DNA of 64,000 nucleotides from Bordetella sp. 02P26C-1 (lineage in GTDB: Bacteria > Pseudomonadota > Gammaproteobacteria > Burkholderiales > Burkholderiaceae_B): contig NZ_WSJB01000002.1 in NCBI RefSeq assembly GCF_009763255.1, forward strand, positions 1 through 64,000, given 5' to 3'. Position 1 is the first letter of the stretch. Every line of letters starts with the position of its first letter. The notes beneath the pieces were generated by a model that was not told the origin of the DNA, made no database searches, and was given only the letters and a program-made list of their open reading frames with translations. The translations under genes were made by a program, and so were the position numbers. Positions 49,350-57,235 of this stretch are shown here, piece by piece.

Positions 49350-51977
49350 ATGCTGACTTTTGGCCCCAGTCTTACTCCGATCCACCCTCCAGCCTCGATA
49401 GCCACCATCCCCTCGATTGTGAAAGAGACCGGCTCCGCCCTGGAACGCTACTTGGTGGACGCGATCAAGTCTAATGATATTGAAGTCTTCAAAAAGCTCG
49501 TAGCGTTGTATGCCATCAACATCGAAGGTCATAAGTTCAAGACGGGAGAGAACTTCCTGCACTGTGCAGTTGCTGCGGGCAGCGAGAAGATCGCGATGTA
49601 TCTCACCGGTTTCTCGCGTGACGAGGTCGGCTTACCTGCCTCCACCGTTCAGGCACTGGTCAATGGCAAGAATGATGCTGGCGAAACTCCGCTCTTGTAC
49701 GCGGCTTCCTTTCGATCCCGTAATCCTGTGTGGGCAAGAGCTTTGATCATGCGAGGGGCGATCGACGCCGACGGAGCGGCCTTGTTGCACGCTGCCAAGA
49801 ACGGGCTCACGGGTATCGTCCGGGCGCTGGTACGAAACCACCTGAATGACTATCTCGACGCGAAGCTGGGCCCTTGCGCGCCGAATGTGCGCGCGTATGT
49901 CCACGGCGCAGAATATAGCGCTGCCTTACCCAAGGCTTTAGCATATGCCGCAGAGGCGGGCCACCTGGACATCGTCCGGTTATTGCTCAAGGTCAATGCC
50001 CGTGACGAGCTCGCTACCGGCCTGAAGGCGGCGATCCGTAACGGGCATTTTGCGGTCGCGGAAACGTTGTTGGAAAGGCACCACCACACGCGCTGGGATC
50101 TGCGCGAAGCGTTAACCACCGCTGCGGGCGATGGTCATGCAGCAGCCGTCGAATGGTTGCTTAGAGCGGCGAATTACACGCCCATGGATTTACACGCGGC
50201 GCTGACAATCGCCGCCCGCAGGGGCCATGCGGATACCGTGAAGTGCCTACACGCGAAAGGTGCCGATGCTGCACTGGCGCTGGCGGTAGCCTTGCAGCCG
50301 CCCGGAACCAACGACGAAATAGACGGCTGCGTCATAAGCGGTTTGAAGGTACTCGGTGTACTGGGTCCCGCTGTGCTGACTTACGCAATAAAGTATCGGT
50401 CCGCGATTGATTTACCTATGCTGGCCTTGCTCGGCGCGAATCTTTCGGAAGCGACGCAAGCGGCGGCGATGCATAAAGACGCGTCCTCATTGCACGCATT
50501 GTTCCGCAAAAACGTATTGCCATTGAAAGCGATCACGGCGCTCGCGGAATCCGGCGAGGTGGAGGCTAGAGATTTTCTGCTGGACGAATGGCGCCGATAT
50601 ACTGGTCAAACCGACCAGGAGCATGCCCTGGGGATGCGACTCGCCGCCGTCGCCGACTCTTTCGTCAAAAGGGTACTGAGTCGGTCGGAAGATGAGCAAC
50701 AATTCCAACTTGGTTGGGACAAACTGGCCAAGGAGGGGTATTGGCAAACGCTTGAAATATTGAGAGATGCGAGCCTCTTGAATACCGGAGCGCTGGATAT
50801 TTTGGTTCGTGACCAAGATCTCAGAGCAGTAAGAACGTGTATTAAGGCGGGTTTCCCGATCACCGAGTTACTGCACGAGCTGCTGGCTGAGTACACCGAG
50901 GCGTTGGACGCAGGCCTTGATGAGAGTGGGCGCGGCTTAGCTTTGTTTACGTTATTAAAGCTCGCTGGTGCTGATCTATCGGCGCTACCCAAGGACCTCA
51001 ATGACCGCATACTTGAGACCCTCAGCAGGGTTGAAAGCGCCATTGCCGGTCTGTCAAAGGACGATCGGGACGAGCACTTGCACATTGCGCTGCTGGGGGC
51101 GTCCGTGACGGAGGTCGCCCTATTGCTAGCGCGGGGTGCAGACCCTGTCGTTGCGCTGGATATGCTGGAGCCGCAAAGCCGCGAGAATGCCATCCAAAAA
51201 TTGATCAAGGCTGGCATGGTCCCCTCTGCAGCCCTGATCAACTGCGTAAAACAGGGGCTTATGGAACTCGCTAACGGTTTGATCGAGGCAACCCGCCCAG
51301 GCAAGTCTGAGCATCACGCGCTTCAGGGGGCAGACTCACTGGCAACGGCCGCATTAAAGACGCTTATTGCGGAAAAGGATTTACGCACAGCCCAGGTCTT
51401 CATTGATGTCTTCACCGACGGTTCACAAGCTTTGGCTGACTTTGTCGAAGCAAACGATGAAAGTTCGGCCATAACGTTGATGCAGCTTGGTATTAATCCT
51501 GTACCTGTATTGCTTAATATACTATCCCGGCGCGATTTTGATTCGGCGGCTAGGTTGATTGCTTTGGGGGCCGACGTTCATATGGCGTTGATGTCGGCAT
51601 TTTCTGGTCCAGAGCATGATAGTGTGCTCGGGCCGCGCAATTCTGAGGTCAAAAAGGCGTTGGCAATTGCCGGCGCGGAGCCTCCTATAGCGCTACTACG
51701 GGCGGTCGAGCATGGCGACGGCTCAGCAGCCCGGAACCTGATCCGCAAAGATATGGCGACTGGCGCCGAGGCATTATGGCGTCTCATCTGGGACGAGTCA
51801 CTGAGCGATGACCTCAAACATCAAAAGCTGCAATTCCTCCGTAGCGCGGGTCTCGATATCAGCACCGTCTTGGAGATGTTTGCCGGAGGCCAAAGAGGCG
51901 CTTTCCTCAGCCAGTTTCTCAAAGTGGAATCCCCATCGGGTGCAGCGTTGACAACGCTGTTAAATCATTTGGCCTGA
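49350..51977 (+). CDS. Large ankyrin-repeat-type protein, cluster B copy 1
   Basis: The longest of the seven paralogs (875 aa). A Pro/Thr/Ser-rich N-terminus without Sec signal (MLTFGPSLTPIHPPASIATI) precedes SNDIEVFKKLVALYAINI and HKFKTGENFLHCAVAAG (residues 61-77), then LVNGKNDAGETPLLYAAS (103-120), a canonical ankyrin unit. GHLDIVRLLLKVNA and GHADTVKCLHAKGADAALALAVAL are further standard repeats. The second half holds longer degenerate repeats (GLALFTLLKLAGADLSALP, VTEVALLLARGADPVVALDML). The C-terminus has LQFLRSAGLDISTVLEMFAGG, matching cluster A. An in-frame ATG at 49338 is an alternative start, but only 49350 has a GGA upstream. Function unknown. Confidence 0.87.
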   Translation: MLTFGPSLTPIHPPASIATIPSIVKETGSALERYLVDAIKSNDIEVFKKLVALYAINIEGHKFKTGENFLHCAVAAGSEKIAMYLTGFSRDEVGLPASTVQALVNGKNDAGETPLLYAASFRSRNPVWARALIMRGAIDADGAALLHAAKNGLTGIVRALVRNHLNDYLDAKLGPCAPNVRAYVHGAEYSAALPKALAYAAEAGHLDIVRLLLKVNARDELATGLKAAIRNGHFAVAETLLERHHHTRWDLREALTTAAGDGHAAAVEWLLRAANYTPMDLHAALTIAARRGHADTVKCLHAKGADAALALAVALQPPGTNDEIDGCVISGLKVLGVLGPAVLTYAIKYRSAIDLPMLALLGANLSEATQAAAMHKDASSLHALFRKNVLPLKAITALAESGEVEARDFLLDEWRRYTGQTDQEHALGMRLAAVADSFVKRVLSRSEDEQQFQLGWDKLAKEGYWQTLEILRDASLLNTGALDILVRDQDLRAVRTCIKAGFPITELLHELLAEYTEALDAGLDESGRGLALFTLLKLAGADLSALPKDLNDRILETLSRVESAIAGLSKDDRDEHLHIALLGASVTEVALLLARGADPVVALDMLEPQSRENAIQKLIKAGMVPSAALINCVKQGLMELANGLIEATRPGKSEHHALQGADSLATAALKTLIAEKDLRTAQVFIDVFTDGSQALADFVEANDESSAITLMQLGINPVPVLLNILSRRDFDSAARLIALGADVHMALMSAFSGPEHDSVLGPRNSEVKKALAIAGAEPPIALLRAVEHGDGSAARNLIRKDMATGAEALWRLIWDESLSDDLKHQKLQFLRSAGLDISTVLEMFAGGQRGAFLSQFLKVESPSGAALTTLLNHLA

Positions 51978-52263
51978 GGCTGTTCTGCGCAGCCAGTACT
52001 AACAGGGCCATGAGCGATAGCAGGCGTAATGCTGCAGCAATACGACGATGCTGCCGCGCGTCCGATTTTTTATGGCCCTACGCCAACGACAGTCGCATTC
52101 GTTTCTTATTAATGATGCCGCACATGGCCTGAGGATCGGCTCCGAATTCATGCGAGCCGATCTCCGTGACCTGAGGTGTCAGGGGCGAGCTTGAGGACGT
52201 ACTTATTGGGCTCCGCAGGCCAACATCCATCCGTCTGGCGGCCTTCTGATAAGGAAAACTGTG

Positions 52264-54843
52264 ATGTTCCCCATGCAATCCCCGTCCCGATCCCATCTCG
52301 CGTCTAACCAGGGAGTGACACAGCTAGGCGAAATAAACACCGCACGAGCGGATACTGACGAGGCGCTGTCCGCGGTTATCCAATCTAATGACATAGAAAA
52401 ATTCAAAAGCTATGTGGATGAGCACTCGCTCGATATCCGCACATATCGGTCCAAAGAAGATCTCAGGAATGTTTTACATCTCGCGATTGAATCCGGAAGT
52501 GGCAGCATCGCAATGTTTCTTCTGGGCCTAGGTGGTGAGGCTAACGGCTTAACATTAAAGGACGTTCAGAGGCTGGTTAATGCCAGAGATTACCGCGCAG
52601 ATACTCCGCTCATGCGCTCGATAGACCGGCATCCCGATAAGCCGAGTTGGGTAGAGGCGCTGATCCAGGCCGGGGCGATTGACGACGATGGCTCGGGATT
52701 ATTCTGGGCGGCGAAATATGGGCATGCCTCTATAGTCAATGCGTTGATTCACAGCCATTTGGAGACTGTTCGTGACAGGGGTCTGGCCGACATCGCCAGG
52801 GACGTCAGGGAATATGCCAGCCCCTTCGATTATCGGGAAGCCGTATCCCATGCGCTGGTCTACGCAGCCGCTCAAGGTCATATGGAGATCTTCCGGAAAT
52901 TGATCGAGGTGGACACACTCGGTCAGTTCGGCACGGCCTTGCAGGGCGCCGCGCTTAACGGCCATCTGCCGATCATCGATATCTTGCTCCAAAAGACCTC
53001 GTATGACCGTCAAACGCTGAGTGTCGCACTGATGTACGCCGCTGCAAATAATCACGTGGATCTCGCGAAACGACTGAGCGATGCGGGTGCCGATGCGTCG
53101 CAAGCCCTGGCGAGGGCCCTTCAGCTCCCGCCCTCGCTCACAGGCTTTCGCAATCGCGCGATGGGTCAGGTGCACATTGCCCAATATCTGCGCGCGGCAA
53201 ACCCCATGTATCTCGATGGCTCCGGCACGACCGTGGGCCCCATGGGAGAATTGTCGTGGCAGAAGCAGGCTGCCGCAATCCAATGCCTGAGAGCGCTGGG
53301 AGCAGACGCTCAGGCCGCCCTTAGGTTCGCAGCGGGAACCCAGAAGCCGATCTCGGCACCTGTCCTTCACTTGCTCGGTGCCGACGGCGCAGAATGGGTG
53401 CCATTCGTGGCGTTGGCTAAGGATAAAACAGCATTGAATTGGCTGCTCGATAGCGATGCGTCATTCAATTCAGCCTTTCGGCGCCTCGCACGAAGTGATA
53501 ACGCTACGGCAGTGGACTTTGTGATGGACCACTGTCATACGCGTAAGGGTTACCGCGAAGATGGCCTGTCTGGGCTGACTCGACAGGCGTTCAGGACTGC
53601 GGATTTCGTGTCCTGTCGGGCACTGGAGAGAATGCGGTACGGTCAGTACAAGGAAGAGTGGATTTGGCTAGCCGTAGACGGCCATCAGCAGGCATTGCGT
53701 CTGCTGAAGGATGCAAATTTGCTAAATCCGAAGCCGCTGAAAACACTCGTACGGCAACACCATCTTAGCGCGATCAAGACAGCAGTCCAGGCCGGTATTC
53801 CCACCGATGGTTTGCTTCTCGACCTGTATGAGGAGCATATGCTAACCCTGGTCATGAACGACGAGAGGGAAATTCCACAGGAACAGCGCACGGAAGATAA
53901 ACGGGGTAGTGCGATAGCGCTATTGATCCTTGCAGGCGCTGACGTTTGGTGGATGGGCCAGCAGCCGTGCCTACAGCAGATCAACCAAGCCATCATCGAG
54001 CGACAACAACTCTTTGCCAGTTTATCCCCCGCCCAGAGGGATGAACGCCTCTTCGACGCATTAACGCGCGCAGACGTAACGGACATCGCCCTGTTGCTCG
54101 AGCATAATGCCAACCCGATCGTCACGCTCGCGATTGAGGACCGTCAGATCCGCAGAACCGGCCTCGCGAACATGATCAAGGCGGGCCTGGATGCCTCCGA
54201 AATCTTGATCGATTGGGTAACAGCGGGCCGGATGGAACTCGCTGAAGATTTGGTCGAGGCAAGCAAACTGGCCAGTCTTTGCAATGAGCAGTGGACGGAG
54301 CCAGGTGCTGTAGTGACCAGAGCGCTAAAGAGGCTGATTGCTCGAAACGATATGCCTGCAGCAGCGCGGTTAATTCCCGTTTTCACCGATGGGGCAGAGG
54401 CGCTTATTCACTTTGCGCAAGAATCTGACGAAAGCGCGGTGAAGTTGCTCATGCAGCTCGGTGCAGCTGATTCGGCCGCATTATTGGGCCTGTTAGAGCA
54501 TAACGATTATGGTGCATCCGGCCGATTGATCGAATGCGGCGCCGACATACATACCACGCTCATGCTGACATTTTCCGAGCGGCAGCCGGTCACCCAAGCG
54601 GCAGTGTCGCGACGAAAGATACGTCGGGAGCTGCAAATCATCGGGGCGGAGGTCACGATCGCCCTGCAACGTGCTGCTGAGCGAAACGACATGTCGGCGG
54701 CAAGGGGCTTGATCGAGTATGACCCCGCAAGCGCGAAGAAAACGATAGACCGGCTCGTGGAGGAGAACGCGATCAGCGACGCAGTCAAGACCGAGATGCT
54801 GCAATGTTTGGGTAACGTCGAGGCGACAACGGTTTTTGCCTGA
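52264..54843 (+). CDS. Large ankyrin-repeat-type protein, cluster B copy 2
   Basis: A paralog of the preceding gene (859 aa). The N-terminus (MFPMQSPSRSHLASNQGVTQLG) is Ser/Gln-rich and without a secretory signal. SNDIEKFKSYVDEHSLDI and RNVLHLAIESGSGSIAMFLLGL form the family module, followed by ankyrin repeats such as GSGLFWAAKYGHASIVNALIHSHL and HVDLAKRLSDAGADASQALARAL. GSAIALLILAGADV and VTDIALLLEHNANPIVTLAI match the other cluster B proteins. The end is unusual: after EMLQCLGNVE it stops, whereas copies 1 and 4 continue about 25-40 residues with the conserved AGLDxxxVL block, so this copy has lost its C-terminal repeat. AAGGAAA lies 6 bp before the ATG at 52264; a GTG one codon earlier is unlikely. 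Confidence 0.87.
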   Translation: MFPMQSPSRSHLASNQGVTQLGEINTARADTDEALSAVIQSNDIEKFKSYVDEHSLDIRTYRSKEDLRNVLHLAIESGSGSIAMFLLGLGGEANGLTLKDVQRLVNARDYRADTPLMRSIDRHPDKPSWVEALIQAGAIDDDGSGLFWAAKYGHASIVNALIHSHLETVRDRGLADIARDVREYASPFDYREAVSHALVYAAAQGHMEIFRKLIEVDTLGQFGTALQGAALNGHLPIIDILLQKTSYDRQTLSVALMYAAANNHVDLAKRLSDAGADASQALARALQLPPSLTGFRNRAMGQVHIAQYLRAANPMYLDGSGTTVGPMGELSWQKQAAAIQCLRALGADAQAALRFAAGTQKPISAPVLHLLGADGAEWVPFVALAKDKTALNWLLDSDASFNSAFRRLARSDNATAVDFVMDHCHTRKGYREDGLSGLTRQAFRTADFVSCRALERMRYGQYKEEWIWLAVDGHQQALRLLKDANLLNPKPLKTLVRQHHLSAIKTAVQAGIPTDGLLLDLYEEHMLTLVMNDEREIPQEQRTEDKRGSAIALLILAGADVWWMGQQPCLQQINQAIIERQQLFASLSPAQRDERLFDALTRADVTDIALLLEHNANPIVTLAIEDRQIRRTGLANMIKAGLDASEILIDWVTAGRMELAEDLVEASKLASLCNEQWTEPGAVVTRALKRLIARNDMPAAARLIPVFTDGAEALIHFAQESDESAVKLLMQLGAADSAALLGLLEHNDYGASGRLIECGADIHTTLMLTFSERQPVTQAAVSRRKIRRELQIIGAEVTIALQRAAERNDMSAARGLIEYDPASAKKTIDRLVEENAISDAVKTEMLQCLGNVEATTVFA

Positions 54844-54854
54844 TTCAATGGCAC

Positions 54855-54879
54855 GCGGCCGGAGTGTGCATCCGGCCGC
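54855..54879. terminator. Possible shared hairpin between convergent ankyrin genes
   Basis: GCGGCCGGA and TCCGGCCGC, perfect 9-bp arms with a 7-nt loop, lie between the stop codons of the convergent genes at 52264 and 54906. There is no clear T-run on either side, so its role as a two-way terminator is uncertain. Confidence 0.5.
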
Positions 54880-54905
54880 TGGATGAACTTATTCGTTGTT
54901 CGCCA

Positions 54906-56912
54906 TCACTCTTGCACACCCAGCGAGCGGTGCATGCTCCTTAAGTACCTTTGAGCCCTGGTATCTCCAACCGCGATGGCTTGGTTCAACGCGCTGCGGA
55001 GATCGGCACCCATCATGATGAGGTCGTCTCCGGTCTCTTGCGCCCAAGTCGTATCCATCAAGCGACCAATGGCCCAGTAGGTTCGCATGAGGGTGAGATT
55101 GATATCCACCCCCGCCTCGTGCAACGTCGCGGCCGTTTCCACATCCTCATGCTCATGGGTCAGCAGATCCCGCATTGCATCGGGCCCTACGATGGGCAAC
55201 TCGTCAAGAATTCTGCGGACCAGGCCCCGCTCATTTTCTCGGGCAACTTCCAGCAGTGCCTGTCGTGCGGCGACACCCAGCTCATTTCGGGCGCTCCAGC
55301 CCGCGCCATGAACGTCGTATAAGTTCCCCAGGTACTTTCGCATGTGTTCCCATGCGGGGGCATCCCCTTCCTTGGCCAACTGAATAACCGCTTGTGCCGC
55401 GCATTGGTGGGACACCCGGGCCAGGAAGGCCGCATCCCCCATACGGTTGGAGTTAAGTAATCGAACATAGCGTTGCGGCGTGATCACGCCCGCGCCGATC
55501 AACCGGTCCACGCTCTCTTTATCTCGGGTATTGCGTAGATGGGCCAACATGCGGTCAAAGTCTATCTCGTGGTGCATCGTCGCTACCTGCGCCACCTCGC
55601 CTTCCGCTAAAGCGACCAGGAACCACGTCAGCTTCTTATTTTGCGGTCGACGCAATATCTCCTGGCCAAGCTTGATTAGCCCGCGCTTTCTTTCCATCAC
55701 AATTTCGAAACTTTCACTATCCTTCTCTAGGGGCTTGGCGCCAGCAATGAGCAACAGGTCTATTGCGCGGAAGCTTTCATCATCTCCCTCCCCGCAAAGC
55801 GCTTGCAGCACGCCAGAGGCATCCATGCCACTGCTGACCAAAGCTCTCGCCGCTACCAAATTGCCAGCGCCGGCAAACTCCCTCAGTATGTCGGGCAAAG
55901 GCGGCCACCCGGCCTGAACCAATGTTTGTATCGCCGCGACATGGCCCCGTGTCGCCAGCTGCTTATAAGCGTCTTGTACATGCGCCGACCCTGCTACCCG
56001 CGCCAGTATTCCTGCTGCCCGCGCATCGCACAATTTCGCCACCCTCATCAGGGCGGCAGTCGCGATCTTATTGAATCCGTACTGGCGATCGAGGTTCATC
56101 TGTTGGACTATCAAGTCCACAGCCTGCGCATTACCTTTTTTCGCCAGCGTCACGAGGGCGGGAATGATTTCCACATCGCCCCACACCAACGCAAAAGTCA
56201 TGTGTTTATCCTCACGCTCGGCCACCGTGGCAAGCGTGGCGGATCCCGCCGCTCCCAATAACGAGAGCCTTCGCGCCGGAATCCTCTCTTCCCTCTGCGC
56301 TACCGCATAGTTCAGTGCGCCCGTGGCATCCACTCCCCGAGACCGCAGATAGTTCACGACATTGGCTCTGGTCTCCACGCTCAACGTCCGATCGGCAGCC
56401 ACCAGCACGAAGGCCTCCAAGCAGTTTGCGCCGAGCCCTGTTAGCCACTGCGCTTTATCGAGATGACCTTTGGCGACCGCATGCACCAATGCCGCGGCGA
56501 GCGCTTCCTTAGCCTCTGCCGCCTCGGGCATGAGCTGGAGCAACTCCTGCACCATTTCCTGGTTCTGCATGTCAGCCGCGCGCCGTAATGGGGTATGCCC
56601 TTCTCTATCGGGAAATGCGAGCAGATCGTTGATCAGGTCCTCCGGCAACCTTCCGAGCACATATAAGGCCACGGCATGACGGCCCGACTCGATAGCCACA
56701 TGGAGAAAATTCTGGTTGTCCGGGAAATTCCTGTGTGCGAAGCGCTCGAGGGCTTCATACGACACCAATTCGAAGGCTGTTAAATCGTCATCGGTGAGCG
56801 CTTGGACCAATATCGCTTCCTCTATGGCGACTTCCTGGCTGGGTTTGTCCGGCCAATACCTGCTGACCTCCGAGGGAAAGTAAGCCGGGAAGGGGGTGAT
56901 TTGACCATGCAT
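54906..56912 (-). CDS. Large ankyrin-repeat-type protein, cluster B copy 3 (short form)
   Basis: The shortest and only inverted member of cluster B (668 aa). The N-terminal module keeps the family pattern: DDDLTAFELVSYEALERFAHRNFPDNQNFLHVAIESGRHAVALYVLGRLPEDLINDLLAFPDREGHTPLRRAAD, in which GHTPLRRAAD is a canonical ankyrin motif. Repeats such as GHLDKAQWLTGLGANCLEAFVLVAAD and GHVAAIQTLVQAGWPPLPDIL follow. It ends at MGADLRSALNQAIAVGDTRAQRYLR, roughly where paralogs begin their last 60-odd residues, so the tail is missing. The ATG at 56912 follows TGGAGC-N6; a TTG further up is not needed. No catalytic domain was seen. Confidence 0.84.
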   Translation of the reverse strand: MHGQITPFPAYFPSEVSRYWPDKPSQEVAIEEAILVQALTDDDLTAFELVSYEALERFAHRNFPDNQNFLHVAIESGRHAVALYVLGRLPEDLINDLLAFPDREGHTPLRRAADMQNQEMVQELLQLMPEAAEAKEALAAALVHAVAKGHLDKAQWLTGLGANCLEAFVLVAADRTLSVETRANVVNYLRSRGVDATGALNYAVAQREERIPARRLSLLGAAGSATLATVAEREDKHMTFALVWGDVEIIPALVTLAKKGNAQAVDLIVQQMNLDRQYGFNKIATAALMRVAKLCDARAAGILARVAGSAHVQDAYKQLATRGHVAAIQTLVQAGWPPLPDILREFAGAGNLVAARALVSSGMDASGVLQALCGEGDDESFRAIDLLLIAGAKPLEKDSESFEIVMERKRGLIKLGQEILRRPQNKKLTWFLVALAEGEVAQVATMHHEIDFDRMLAHLRNTRDKESVDRLIGAGVITPQRYVRLLNSNRMGDAAFLARVSHQCAAQAVIQLAKEGDAPAWEHMRKYLGNLYDVHGAGWSARNELGVAARQALLEVARENERGLVRRILDELPIVGPDAMRDLLTHEHEDVETAATLHEAGVDINLTLMRTYWAIGRLMDTTWAQETGDDLIMMGADLRSALNQAIAVGDTRAQRYLRSMHRSLGVQE

Positions 56913-57235
56913 GAGAAAGCTCCATGAAAACAATCGATTGCGAGGATCCGGCCCACCTGCTTCTTGCCAGGGCGAGCACGCGCCAAGTGAGTGGAATACC
57001 GCGCCGTCGGTGGGCTCACATGGGAATAAGCATCCGAAAGCGCGGCATGGCCCGGCGCGCCATCGTTGCTGAGTCAGGGAACAGCGTCCTCGCTTGTGTT
57101 CGCTGGGGCGCGAAAATCAGACCAGAGGCCTCGATAGGCTATGGCTAGTTTGTTTAGTCATGGAACTTATTACGCGCGAGAGTTACAGACGCCGGAGTTA
57201 GCACAGATTTCAATCCGGTTACCTTGGAGCACACC
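56913..57235. other. Divergent intergenic region between cluster B copies 3 and 4
   Basis: A 323-bp gap without a supportable gene. It must hold promoters for both flanking genes. On the plus side a GGAAC-N16-TTAC pattern lies at 57162-57186. On the minus side GGATGC, 16 bases, then CCACCGA (ending about 102 bp before the copy 3 ATG) loosely resembles the known GGAACC-N16-CCACNNA promoters of HrpL-type sigma factors. Confidence 0.4.
57162..57186 (+). promoter_or_regulatory. Possible ECF-sigma-type promoter of cluster B copy 4
   Basis: GGAAC-N16-TTAC, 50 bp before the ATG at 57236. The full -35 reads GGAACTT, identical to the classical sigma-E -35 box; the -10 side does not match a known class. 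The same pattern with the same spacing lies before copy 1 (49170). Confidence 0.38.

Noticed and set aside
52078-52296. Short minus-strand frame (72 codons) in the gap before cluster B copy 2
   Set aside because: Its end reads somewhat protein-like, but there is no homologue I recognise, it overlaps the start of the next gene, and no ribosome site was seen. It may be a remnant, but evidence is too thin.
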